A stretch of DNA of 25,781 bases, taken from assembly GCA_035544315.1 (NCBI GenBank), contig DATKGB010000154.1, positions 1 to 25,781 on the forward strand, given 5' to 3'. Below, piece by piece: positions 7,203-15,186 of this stretch (the stretch's first letter is position 1; every line of letters begins with the position of its first letter). Below the pieces are notes generated by a model. The model was not told where the DNA came from. It saw nothing but the letters and a program-made list of their open reading frames with translations, and did not search any database. The DNA comes from JALYSX01 sp035544315 (GTDB lineage: Bacteria > Vulcanimicrobiota > Vulcanimicrobiia > Vulcanimicrobiales > Vulcanimicrobiaceae). A program made the position numbers and the translations under genes.

Positions 7203-8114
7203 ATGCCACGCGCGTCCATCCAACTTTGCACCTACAATCGCGCTCGACTTCTCGAGCGCGTGCTCGACGCGTGCTTCGAACAGACCGCCGACCCAGTCGA
7301 GTACGAGGTCGTACTCGTGAACGATGGATCCAGCGACGATACGGCGACGGTCATCGAACGCGCCAAGGGGCGCGCGACCTGTGCGTTGACCGTTATCGAC
7401 CAGGCCAATGCCGGGCTGGCTTGCGGACGCAACGCGGGCATCGCGCGCGCGACCGGAGAGCGAATCATCTTCATTGACGATGACGTTCTACCCACGCCGA
7501 CTTTCGTGCAAGAGCATCTGCGCTCGCACGCGTCGCATCCGCCGGCGATCGTCCAGGGTGGCGCGATCAACGTGGAATCGTTTGATGACTTGCCCCCCGC
7601 GGTTTGGTCGTTCAAGGATTACAGCGGGAATTTTTTCTGGACGACCAACGTCTCGGTGCCGTTGGCGACCATTCGTGCGATCGGTGGTTTCAACACGTCG
7701 TTCTCCGAGTACGGATGGGAGGACATCGACGTCGGCTTACGCCTTCGTTCGCGCGGCGTCAAAGCGGTCTTCAACAAACGCGCGCTGGTCTATCATTACA
7801 AACCGCGTCCCCGCAGCGGAAACGTCGAACAGATGATCCGTCAGGCCAAAGCGCAGGCGCGTACCGCCGTTCAACTCGAGCGCTTGCACCCGCAGTGGCG
7901 TACCTGGCTGGCAGCCGGGATGAATCCGGTGCAACGCGCGTTGCACGCCTGGCTGCGCGGCGTTCGCACCGCTCGCCGCTTTCACACGATGCTGGGCGAC
8001 CTTTCGACCGATCGAGCGCTTACGGATCGCGAGTTGCGCGCCGCGCGCGGTTTGGCGACGACCGCGTACTTCGAGGAACTCGAACGCGCCCTGCACGACG
8101 GCGCTAATACGTAG
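7203..8114 (+). CDS. Family 2 glycosyltransferase (second of three)
   Basis: A 303-residue cytoplasmic GT-A transferase. It begins MPRASIQLCTYNRARLL and has VNDGSSDDT (39-47), CGRNAGIARATGERIIF and the metal site IDDDV (D92-D94). GGFNTSFSEYGWEDIDVG has GWED at 171-174, followed by YHYKPRPRSG and a basic helical tail. It is most like the gene at 5289, with the same motif spacing. The start is uncertain. ATG 7203 sits right before the first beta-strand. A GTG at 7179 in the same frame has GAGG ten bases upstream and would add eight residues (VSVESTGD). A 50-base gap precedes it, the largest inside this operon; I see nothing else in it. Confidence 0.86.
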   Translation: MPRASIQLCTYNRARLLERVLDACFEQTADPVEYEVVLVNDGSSDDTATVIERAKGRATCALTVIDQANAGLACGRNAGIARATGERIIFIDDDVLPTPTFVQEHLRSHASHPPAIVQGGAINVESFDDLPPAVWSFKDYSGNFFWTTNVSVPLATIRAIGGFNTSFSEYGWEDIDVGLRLRSRGVKAVFNKRALVYHYKPRPRSGNVEQMIRQAKAQARTAVQLERLHPQWRTWLAAGMNPVQRALHAWLRGVRTARRFHTMLGDLSTDRALTDRELRAARGLATTAYFEELERALHDGANT

Positions 8115-8120
8115 TCGCGG

Positions 8121-9101
8121 ATGCGCATCCTGCTTTCTCGCACCGATCGTATCGGCGATCTGGTGTTGTCGACGCCGGCGATTGCGACGGTTCGCGCATC
8201 GTTTCCGGACGCGCATATCACGATGGTTACGTCGGCGTACAATCGCGTAGCCGTCGAGCGCAACGGCGATGTCGACGAAGTCGTCGATCTGCCGTTGGGC
8301 GTAAAGCCACAGGCGTTCGGCGCCCGCTATCGCGGTTACGATCTGGCGGTCGCGCTGGCCCCGCGCGCGACGGACGTGCGGCTCGTCGGCGGCACACGCG
8401 CGAGCCTGCGCGTCGGGTATACCTACGTCCGGCGCTACCTGGCGCGGTTGACGGCGCCGCTCTACTTGAATCGCACGATGCTCTCGCAAGCCGATCCCGA
8501 CCTGTGCGAACGCGATCCGTCGTTAGTCGTTCGCCACGAGGTCGACCAGCTGCTCGATTTGGTCGAACTGGGCGGTGCGACGCAGCGCGTGGCGCGTTTG
8601 CGTTTGGACGTGAACGATGCCGATCGCGCGGCGCTTGGGCGCATGCCCGCAGGTTCGATCGTCCTGCATTTGGGCGGCCGCTGGTTTCACGACGGCTCCA
8701 CTCTGGGCAGCACCGTGGAACTGGCGCGCGGACTGCGCACGCTGGGCAGACCGTTGACGATTACTTATGCGCCGGATTGCAAGCGGGAAGCCGCGGCGAT
8801 CGAACGGGCCGGCGTCGCCGACGCCATGCTGACCGACCTACCGTTTTACCAATGGGCGGCCGCTTTTGAGAAAGCGTCATGCATCGTGACCGTCGATACC
8901 GGCGCAACGCACGTCGCCAGCGCCATGCGCAGGCCAACGGTCGTAGTCTACGAACATCGCCATTTCCGGCTCTGCTCGCAGGAGTGGGCACCGTACGGCG
9001 TTCCCTATGCCGCGGTGCGCAAGCCGGCTAATGACGACGATGCGTCGCTCGCGCGCCTGCGCGCGGCGATCGTCGCCGCAGTCACGACGTTGATGGAATA
9101 A
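8121..9101 (+). CDS. Family 9 heptosyltransferase-like glycosyltransferase
   Basis: A 326-residue GT-B protein with a classic heptosyltransferase start, MRILLSRTDRIGDLVLSTPA (1-20), followed by FPDAHITMVTS. The C-terminal donor site has VLHLGGRWFHDGS and CIVTVDTGATHVASAMRRPT. Its acidic residue D259 is in the position the partner at 6151 lacks. In the LPS core this family adds L-glycero-D-manno-heptose from ADP-heptose to Kdo or to heptose. Because gmhA, hldE1 and hldE2 lie just upstream, heptose transfer is a reasonable inference. The ATG is six bases after the previous stop, and the next gene starts three bases after its TAA. Confidence 0.88.
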   Translation: MRILLSRTDRIGDLVLSTPAIATVRASFPDAHITMVTSAYNRVAVERNGDVDEVVDLPLGVKPQAFGARYRGYDLAVALAPRATDVRLVGGTRASLRVGYTYVRRYLARLTAPLYLNRTMLSQADPDLCERDPSLVVRHEVDQLLDLVELGGATQRVARLRLDVNDADRAALGRMPAGSIVLHLGGRWFHDGSTLGSTVELARGLRTLGRPLTITYAPDCKREAAAIERAGVADAMLTDLPFYQWAAAFEKASCIVTVDTGATHVASAMRRPTVVVYEHRHFRLCSQEWAPYGVPYAAVRKPANDDDASLARLRAAIVAAVTTLME

Positions 9102-9104
9102 CGC

Positions 9105-10007
9105 ATGCAGTCCGATATCTCGGTCGTCGTCCCGACCTACAATCGCCTCGATACGCTTCGCGAAGTCGTCCCGACGCTGCTCGCGCAAGACCTGCCCCGC
9201 GATCGCTTCGAAGTTTTGATTTGCGATTCGAACTCGACCGACGGTACGCGCGAATATTTGGCCGGCGTGCACGCCGACCATCCCAACGTCCGCCATCTGC
9301 CCGGCGCATACACGGGCCGTGCGATGGCGCGGAACGCCGGCATCGCTGCGGCCCAAGGCAGGGTGATCGTGTTCAACGATTCCGACATCCTGACGTCGCC
9401 GGACCTGCTCGCGCAGCACCTGCGCCACCATACCGAACAACTGCACGTCGCCGTCGTCGGTTGGGAGGTTCAGGTCAAAGATCTCGCGGACTACGCGTAT
9501 AAGCGCGACAATCCGCAAGCGCGCGGACGCCTGCACCCGCCCGGGCGCAAGCGATTGCCGTGGCTATACTTTCTCACCGGCAACGCTTCGGTACGCCGCG
9601 ACGACCTACTACGCGTGGGTTGTTTCGACGAGTCGTTTACCGGCTACGGCCACGAAGATCTCGAACTGGGCTACCGTCTGGAGAAAGCCGGCGTCACGAT
9701 TCTCTACGAACCTCATGCGATCAACTACCATTGCCAAGACGTGCCGCACGAGGATCAAAAGGAGAAAATGCGATTGGCCGGGCGTTCCACCGCCCGCTTT
9801 TACCGCAAGCATCCCGCTTTTGCCGTGAAGCTCAACCTGGGGATGACCCCGGTCTCTATGGGCGCGCACGCGCTCTTGACGCGCCTGCCCGGCGTGCTAG
9901 GATGGTTCGACGCCCGCGCGACCGGTTCGAAGTTCGCGCGAAATGTCGTTCAGCAATACCACTACGTTTCCGGAATCAAAGAAGCGCTCGCACGGAAAGA
10001 ATCATGA
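9105..10007 (+). CDS. Family 2 glycosyltransferase (third of three)
   Basis: A 300-residue GT-A transferase. It opens DISVVVPTYNRLDTLREVVP and has CDSNSTDGTREYL, then GRAMARNAGIAAAQGRVIVF. The metal-binding segment reads NDSD (91-94) rather than the DDD of its two paralogues. The acceptor-side motif is GCFDESFTGYGHEDLELGYR, with GHED at 182-185 where the others have GWED. It is therefore the most divergent of the three and may use a different donor. A basic region KEKMRLAGRSTARFYRK and a helical tail follow. The ATG follows the previous TAA by three bases, and its TGA overlaps the aspS start (ATGA). Confidence 0.87.
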   Translation: MQSDISVVVPTYNRLDTLREVVPTLLAQDLPRDRFEVLICDSNSTDGTREYLAGVHADHPNVRHLPGAYTGRAMARNAGIAAAQGRVIVFNDSDILTSPDLLAQHLRHHTEQLHVAVVGWEVQVKDLADYAYKRDNPQARGRLHPPGRKRLPWLYFLTGNASVRRDDLLRVGCFDESFTGYGHEDLELGYRLEKAGVTILYEPHAINYHCQDVPHEDQKEKMRLAGRSTARFYRKHPAFAVKLNLGMTPVSMGAHALLTRLPGVLGWFDARATGSKFARNVVQQYHYVSGIKEALARKES

Positions 10008-11767
10008 CTGACACGCTCGTACGTTCCTGCGGCGCCCTGCGCGCTGCCGACGAAGGCTCGACGGTTCGCTTGGACGGATGGGTCAATCGGCGCCGCGACC
10101 ACGGCGGATTGATCTTCGTCGATCTGCGCGACCACGATGGACTCACGCAAATCGTGTTCGATCCGCAGCAATCCGATTTCGCGCAAGCCGAACGCCTGCG
10201 TCACGAGGACGTGCTGCGCATCGGCGGTCACGTCCGTCGTCGCCCCGCCGGAACCGAGAATCCCAAGCTGGGAACCGGCGCCATCGAGGTGGGCGTCACG
10301 TCGCTGGAGATCCTCAACCGCTCGCAAGTGCCGCCGTTCCAAGTGAACTCCGACGACGCGGTCGACGAGAACCTGCGTTTGGAATATCGCTATCTCGATC
10401 TGCGCCGCCCGCGGATGCAGCGCAATTTGCGTCTGCGCCACCGGATGGTCAAGGCGATGCGCGATTTCTTCGATTCGCGCGAGTTCGTGGAAATCGAAAC
10501 GCCGATGCTGATTAAATCCACGCCCGAAGGCGCGCGCGACTACCTAGTGCCCAGCCGCATCTATCCGGGAGCGTTCTACGCGCTGCCGCAGTCGCCGCAA
10601 CTCCTCAAGCAGATCTGCATGATCGCCGGTTTCGGACGTTACATGCAGATCGCGCGCTGCATGCGGGACGAAGATTCGCGTGCCGACCGCCAGCCCGAGT
10701 TCACCCAAGTCGACGTCGAGATGTCGTTCTGCACCCAAGAAGATGTGCTCGAGACGATGGAATCGTGCATCCGATACGTATGGAAGAACGTGCTCGACAT
10801 CGATCTTGCGCCGTTTCCGCGCTTGACGCACGAGGAAGCGATGGAGCGCTACGGCATCGACAAACCCGACTTGCGCTTCGGCCTGGAACTAGCCGACGTC
10901 GGCGCGACGTTCGCGCAGACGGAGTTCGGCGTGTTCAAGGGCGCGCTCGAGAGTGGCGGCGCGGTCGTCGCGCTGCGCTACCCCGGCGGTGCGGCCCTCT
11001 CGCGCCGCGATTTTGACGCGCTGACCGAGACCGCCAAAGAGGTCGGCGCGAAGGGCATGGTGTGGATCGGTCTGGGAGCCGACGGTGTGAAATCGTCGGC
11101 CGCAAAGTTCTTGACCGATGACGACATTGCCGCAGTGCGCGCCGCGCTCGAAGCGGCGACAGGCGATGCGATCCTGCTATTCGCGGATAGCCGCGATGTC
11201 GCGTTCGGCGTCGCGGGCAAGATGCGCAACGAAGTCGGAGCGCGCTGTAAACTGCGCGATCCCGGCGTCTTCGCGTTTGCGTGGATCACCGGCTTTCCGT
11301 ATTTGGAAGTCGATGCGGAGGGCAACATCTTTCCGGCGCACCATCCGTTCACGTCGCCGGCCGAAGGTCAGTGGGAACTGATCGATACGCAGCCGCGCAA
11401 GATGCGCGCGCAGCATTACGACATGGTCCTCAACGGCTGGGAACTCGGGTCGGGCTCGATCCGCATTCACAAACCCGACCAACAGCGCCGCATCTTCGAG
11501 ATGCTGGGCATGACCAAAGAGCAAGTCGAGGATCGCTTCGGCTTCTTCGTCAAAGCACTCGAGTTCGGCGCGCCGCCCCACGGCGGCATGGCGCTGGGCA
11601 TCGACCGGATCGTGATGCTGGCTGCGGGCGAGGAGAATATCCGCGAGGTCATCGCGTTCCCCAAGAATTCGGTTTTCCGCGACGTGATGATGGACGCTCC
11701 AACCGCAGTCCCGCAGGGGCTGCTCGACGATCTCTATCTGAAATCGACGGCGCCGCCGATACCATAA
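10004..11767 (+). CDS. aspS: Aspartyl-tRNA synthetase, bacterial type
   Basis: Charges tRNA-Asp. The 587-residue protein has the bacterial architecture. An N-terminal OB-fold anticodon-binding domain carries GWVNRRRDHGGLIFVDLRDH. The catalytic core has motif 2 RDEDSRADRQPEFTQVD starting at R221. A GAD insertion domain occupies roughly residues 290-410. Class II motif 3, GMALGIDRIVML, runs from 528 with R535. The ATG at 10004 overlaps the previous stop. A longer upstream frame within the glycosyltransferase is a shadow. Whether it also charges tRNA-Asn (non-discriminating form) cannot be settled from this window; that depends on whether the genome has gatCAB and an asparaginyl-tRNA synthetase. 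Confidence 0.97.
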   Translation: MTDTLVRSCGALRAADEGSTVRLDGWVNRRRDHGGLIFVDLRDHDGLTQIVFDPQQSDFAQAERLRHEDVLRIGGHVRRRPAGTENPKLGTGAIEVGVTSLEILNRSQVPPFQVNSDDAVDENLRLEYRYLDLRRPRMQRNLRLRHRMVKAMRDFFDSREFVEIETPMLIKSTPEGARDYLVPSRIYPGAFYALPQSPQLLKQICMIAGFGRYMQIARCMRDEDSRADRQPEFTQVDVEMSFCTQEDVLETMESCIRYVWKNVLDIDLAPFPRLTHEEAMERYGIDKPDLRFGLELADVGATFAQTEFGVFKGALESGGAVVALRYPGGAALSRRDFDALTETAKEVGAKGMVWIGLGADGVKSSAAKFLTDDDIAAVRAALEAATGDAILLFADSRDVAFGVAGKMRNEVGARCKLRDPGVFAFAWITGFPYLEVDAEGNIFPAHHPFTSPAEGQWELIDTQPRKMRAQHYDMVLNGWELGSGSIRIHKPDQQRRIFEMLGMTKEQVEDRFGFFVKALEFGAPPHGGMALGIDRIVMLAAGEENIREVIAFPKNSVFRDVMMDAPTAVPQGLLDDLYLKSTAPPIP

Positions 11768-11772
11768 TCAAC

Positions 11773-12138
11773 GTGAACGTGCTTCGACCTTTCGCGATCT
11801 CGACCGGAGTGCTGGCGCTCGCACTATTGTTTGGCTTGCCGGCCGGCGCCACGGGCGGGGCACCGTGTTCGGCGCTGACCGCGACGGCCCAGGGTGGCGT
11901 CATCTATCGCGTGTTGTTCGCGCACAACGGCGCTATGCAACGCCACCAACTGATCAAAAGTTCGCATAACCCCGAAATCGATAATGGCACCCAGCGCCGC
12001 CTGATCGAGCGATACGGGCCCGAGGCGATCGACGCCCCGCCACCGCGCATCCTAACATGTCGTCCCTCACCGGAAAGCGGTTTTAAAATCCCCGACAAGG
12101 CCGTCGACTCATGCGGACGCATCTCGCACTTGCAGTAA
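11773..12138 (+). CDS. Small exported protein of unknown function
   Basis: A 121-residue protein from a GTG five bases after the aspS stop. Residues 1-29 look like a Sec signal peptide: VNVLRPF, then the hydrophobic ISTGVLALALLFGLPAGA, then a likely cleavage near AGATGG. The mature part has three cysteines (GGAPCSAL, LTCRPS and DSCGR), which would suit disulfides outside the cytoplasm. I recognise no family. Its final 28 bases overlap the start of the next gene in another frame. Both proteins end their conserved-looking part with a D-x-CGR segment. Coding is supported by position, signal peptide and composition; the function is unknown. Confidence 0.6.
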   Translation: MNVLRPFAISTGVLALALLFGLPAGATGGAPCSALTATAQGGVIYRVLFAHNGAMQRHQLIKSSHNPEIDNGTQRRLIERYGPEAIDAPPPRILTCRPSPESGFKIPDKAVDSCGRISHLQ

Positions 12139-12500
12139 TCGCCCTCTCGGCGTTGTGTGCATGCGCGCACGCGCACAAGGGGCCGGATCACGATGCGGCG
12201 CCGCTGATGTCGCCGGGTCCGTTGAAGTCGTGCGGCATCGCCGAAGTGCAAATCGATGGCACGGACGCGATCTTGACGGCCAATATCGATGCAACCTTGG
12301 ACACCGAGACGATCGTCAGCGCTCCCGACGATCGGGCCCGCGCCGACGCGCGCCGCGACCTTCGAGCCATCTACGGAGACCCCAAACCCGACGGGCGTAT
12401 GACCTATCGCCCATGGCACTACGGTCTGATGCAGCCCGTCGATCTGTGCGGCCGTCCAACCAACCCATCGCCGGTACCCGCGCCTTCGCCCTCACCCTAA
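12111..12500 (+). CDS. Small exported protein, possible lipoprotein, unknown function
   Basis: A 129-residue protein with its own signal sequence, MRTHLALAVIALSALCACAHA. C18 in LCAC could be a lipidated cysteine, although the box is imperfect. After it come LKSCGIAEVQIDGTDAIL, a charged Arg/Asp-rich segment, YRPWHYGLMQPVDLCGR and a Pro/Ser-rich tail ending in PVPAPSPSP. No family is recognised. It overlaps the preceding gene by 28 bases and the convergent uracil-DNA glycosylase gene by nine bases at their 3' ends. It is the last gene of the plus-strand run. No rho-independent terminator is visible in the convergence zone. Confidence 0.62.
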   Translation: MRTHLALAVIALSALCACAHAHKGPDHDAAPLMSPGPLKSCGIAEVQIDGTDAILTANIDATLDTETIVSAPDDRARADARRDLRAIYGDPKPDGRMTYRPWHYGLMQPVDLCGRPTNPSPVPAPSPSP

Positions 12501-13190
12501 TAGCGCGTTCGCTCGTTTGAATATCGCATCGAACATTGCGGCGGTGAGGACGCCGGTATTGGTGTTTTGTCGGCTGGGATGGTAGGAGGCAATCGCCACG
12601 ATCGTGCGGTCGTTGCGTCGCGCGATCGCTTCGACGCCGTGGCCGAACTGCGGTTTGAGCGGATCGAGCGCGTAGCCTTGGACGCGCAGTGCGCGCAGAA
12701 TTGCGTCGAAACCGATGCGCCCCAAACCGATGGCTACGCGCAGGTCGGTCAGCGCGTCGAACTCTTCGAGCAAATACGGAAAGCAATTGCGCAATTGTTG
12801 GGGTGTCGGCTTGTTCTGCGGCGGCGCGCAGCGGCCGGCGGCGGTGATCAGACATCCGGTCAGCGTCAAGCCGTCTTCGCGATCGGCGGCATTGGGTTGT
12901 GAAGCGAATCCGGCGCGATAGAGCGCGGGAAACAAGAAATCACCCGACGCGTCCCCGGTGAAGGGTCGTCCCGTGCGGTTGCTGCCGTGCGCGCCGGGCG
13001 CTAGGCCGACGAGTATAACGTGCGCGTGCGAATCGCCAAAGGCCGGGACCGGCTTACCCCAATACGGGAGATTGCGGTACGCGCGCTTCTTATCGTGGGC
13101 AACTTGTGCGCAATAAGCGCGCAGCTCCGGACAGCGTTCGCAAGCGACGACCCGCTGCTGGATGTCATCGAGAAGTTTGGATCCTTTCAC
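12492..13190 (-). CDS. Uracil-DNA glycosylase, family 5 (UDGb type)
   Basis: Removes uracil and other deaminated bases from DNA as the first step of base-excision repair. The 232-residue protein has the UDGb hallmarks: GLAPGAHGSNRTGRPFTGD (62-80) as the active-site loop and SYHPSRQNTNTG (202-213), which contains H204. Likely 4Fe-4S ligands are C17 and C20 (CERC) and C121 and C136. Family 5 lacks the usual catalytic Asp or Glu in its first motif, and here that motif is GLAPGAHG, as expected. The start is a GTG at 13190 whose last bases overlap the trmL stop (GTGA). It is the last gene of the minus-strand run. Confidence 0.92.
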   Translation of the reverse strand: MKGSKLLDDIQQRVVACERCPELRAYCAQVAHDKKRAYRNLPYWGKPVPAFGDSHAHVILVGLAPGAHGSNRTGRPFTGDASGDFLFPALYRAGFASQPNAADREDGLTLTGCLITAAGRCAPPQNKPTPQQLRNCFPYLLEEFDALTDLRVAIGLGRIGFDAILRALRVQGYALDPLKPQFGHGVEAIARRNDRTIVAIASYHPSRQNTNTGVLTAAMFDAIFKRANALLG

Positions 13191-13705
13191 CGTAAGTCGG
13201 GAAATCCGATGCGGGCGAGCGCGGCGTAGGTTGCGACGCCGACCGCGGTCGACAGATTGATGCTGCGCACGCTGTCGTCGCGCATCGGAATGCGCAAACA
13301 CGAATCGGCGTATCGCGCGACGACTTCTGCAGGCAAGCCTTTGGTTTCTTTTCCAAAGATCAAGACATCGCCGCGTTCGAACGGCGCATCGGCGTAGACC
13401 GCGCTCGCGCGCGTCGTAAAGAACCAACGCCGTCGCGCTTTGGTGGTTTCCAGGAACTCGTCGAGCGACGGGTGGATGACGACGGCGAGCAAATGCCAGT
13501 AGTCCAAACCGGCCCGCTTGAGCTCGCGATCTTCGATGGCAAAGCCCAGCGGCTCGATCAGATGCAGCGCGCACCCGGTCGCCGCGCATAGCCGTGCGAC
13601 GTTGCCGGCGTTGGGCGGGATCTCGGGTTCGACCAATGCGACGTGCAATGGGGCCGAGGCGACATCGTCAAACGTCACCAAACGCTGTTGCGGTTGAGAT
13701 TTCAT
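13187..13705 (-). CDS. trmL: tRNA (cytidine/uridine-34-2'-O)-methyltransferase
   Basis: A SPOUT methyltransferase that methylates the ribose of the wobble base in tRNA-Leu isoacceptors. The 172-residue protein has the TrmL signature VALVEPEIPPNAGNVARLCA (22-41). The knot motifs follow: FGKETKGLP at 117-125 and IPM...RSINLSTAVGVATYAAL at 139-163. The ATG at 13705 overlaps the MFS stop (ATGA). It gives about 18 extra residues before the first conserved strand compared with the usual short N-terminus, so a GTG at 13678 is a possible alternative start. It is coupled to the glycosylase downstream by GTGA. Confidence 0.92.
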   Translation of the reverse strand: MKSQPQQRLVTFDDVASAPLHVALVEPEIPPNAGNVARLCAATGCALHLIEPLGFAIEDRELKRAGLDYWHLLAVVIHPSLDEFLETTKARRRWFFTTRASAVYADAPFERGDVLIFGKETKGLPAEVVARYADSCLRIPMRDDSVRSINLSTAVGVATYAALARIGFPDLR

Positions 13706-15186
13706 GCCGTCTTCTTTTTGCCCCCGAGCGTTAGCGCCGCGGTCAACGCCGACGCCAGGGCCAAAAGCGTGCAAGCGCCGGCGACGACGTGAAAACCGTC
13801 GATATACGCGGCATGAACGATTTGGCGTGCGATCGGCGCGGACAACCGCGCGCCGGCCAGCGAGCTGCGCTGCGCGTCGATCGGTGCGCGTTGCGCCGTC
13901 GAGAGATGCGCCGCATCCATCCGCCCGTTGACTCGAGCGTTAAAAGCGAAGCCGAGCGCGGTTCCCAGTACGGCGATGGCCAGGAGACTCGCGACTCGCG
14001 AGACCGCGTTGTTGACCCCCGACGCTAAGCCGACGCTGTGCTGGGGAACCGATTCCATGAGCGTCGTGGTCAACGGAGCAACCGTTAACCCCATACCGAT
14101 GCCGACCAAGAGGGTGGCCGGAAAGATCGAGGTCAGATAGCTTGCATCCGAAAGCAGCGCGAAGCAGGCAAAGCCCGACGCGACGAGGGTCGGACCCAGC
14201 ACGAGCATCGTTCGTGCGCCGACCCGATACACGAGCCCTCCGGCCATGCGCGAGAGTACGACGATCGCGACAATGAACGGCAGCGACGCAAATCCCGCTA
14301 GCGTCGCGCTGAACCCGTCGACTTGGATTAAGACGAACGGCAAAAAATAGAACAACCCGCCCAGCGTACCGTACAGGAAGAACGTCATCAGGTTGATGCC
14401 GGCAAAACGCGGTCGTCCAAACATGGCCGGCGGCACGATCGGATTGGCGACGCGCGTTTCGTTCCACACGAACGCACCCAGCGCGACGAATCCGGCGACC
14501 GCGACGATCGTGAGGCCGGTACCAAACGTTCCACTTCCGCCTTGAACGAATGCGTAGACGATCGCAGCTAGTCCGATCGTTACCAGCAACGAGCCGGAAA
14601 GATCCAACGAACCGTTGGCATCGTCGTCGCGGCTTTCCGCGATAAAGGGCACGGCCAACGCCAACACCGCAATCGCAAGCGGAACGTTGATGAAGAACAC
14701 CGAGCGCCACCCAAAATGATCGATCAACACGCCGCCGGCAACCGGGCCGATCGTCGCGGCGACCGCGGTTAAACCCGACCAGGTGCCGATCGCCTTGCCG
14801 CGCGCCTCGCCGCTAAAGCCGGCGGCGATCAGGGCGAGGCTCGCCGGTGCGAGCATCGTGCCGCCGATCCCTTGCAAAATGCGCGCGCCGATGAGGATCG
14901 GCATCGACGCTGCAAAACCGCAGAGGATCGAACCGATCGCAAACACGATCGTGCCGGCAACGAAGATGCGCTTGCGCCCGTACCGATCGCCGAGCGCACC
15001 CGAAAGGAGCATGAGCGCACCCAGGGCCAAGGTGTAGGCCTCGACGACCCACTGCGCGGCCAGCGCGTCGGCGTGCAGTTCGCGCTGGAGGACGGGCAGC
15101 GCGATCGAGACGACCGCGCCGTCGATGAAAACCAGGCTCGACCCCAGGATCGTCGCTGACAGTAACGCCGCCGGGTTGCACTTCAC
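13702..15186 (-). CDS. MFS transporter of the 14-TM DHA2 (EmrB/QacA) type
   Basis: A 494-residue inner-membrane drug:proton antiporter-like protein. It starts near LLSATILGSSLVFIDGAVVS, the typical DHA2 first helix with an acidic residue. It has motif A as GALGDRYGRKRIF in the loop between helices 2 and 3, and the antiporter motif C-like segment TIGPVAGGVLIDHFGWRSVFFINVP. Length and hydrophobic pattern fit 14 helices. A ~60-residue polar stretch before the last helix (RVNGRMDAAHLSTAQRA onward) is common in this family. The start is a GTG at 15186 overlapping the peptidase stop (GTGA). The substrate cannot be predicted. Its place between a peptidase and tRNA/DNA-modifying genes may be incidental. 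Confidence 0.9.
   Translation of the reverse strand: MKCNPAALLSATILGSSLVFIDGAVVSIALPVLQRELHADALAAQWVVEAYTLALGALMLLSGALGDRYGRKRIFVAGTIVFAIGSILCGFAASMPILIGARILQGIGGTMLAPASLALIAAGFSGEARGKAIGTWSGLTAVAATIGPVAGGVLIDHFGWRSVFFINVPLAIAVLALAVPFIAESRDDDANGSLDLSGSLLVTIGLAAIVYAFVQGGSGTFGTGLTIVAVAGFVALGAFVWNETRVANPIVPPAMFGRPRFAGINLMTFFLYGTLGGLFYFLPFVLIQVDGFSATLAGFASLPFIVAIVVLSRMAGGLVYRVGARTMLVLGPTLVASGFACFALLSDASYLTSIFPATLLVGIGMGLTVAPLTTTLMESVPQHSVGLASGVNNAVSRVASLLAIAVLGTALGFAFNARVNGRMDAAHLSTAQRAPIDAQRSSLAGARLSAPIARQIVHAAYIDGFHVVAGACTLLALASALTAALTLGGKKKTA

Noticed and set aside
9560..10003. Upstream extension of aspS giving a 735-residue product
   Set aside because: It overlaps the third GT2 gene. The extra residues are low-complexity shadow, and ATG 10004 gives a standard bacterial AspRS length.
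11773..12500. The two small exported proteins as one frameshifted gene
   Set aside because: The second has its own ATG and a full signal sequence, so two overlapping genes explain the data better.
12480..12520. Bidirectional terminator between the convergent genes
   Set aside because: The genes overlap by nine bases, and no GC-rich hairpin followed by a T-run is visible on either strand.
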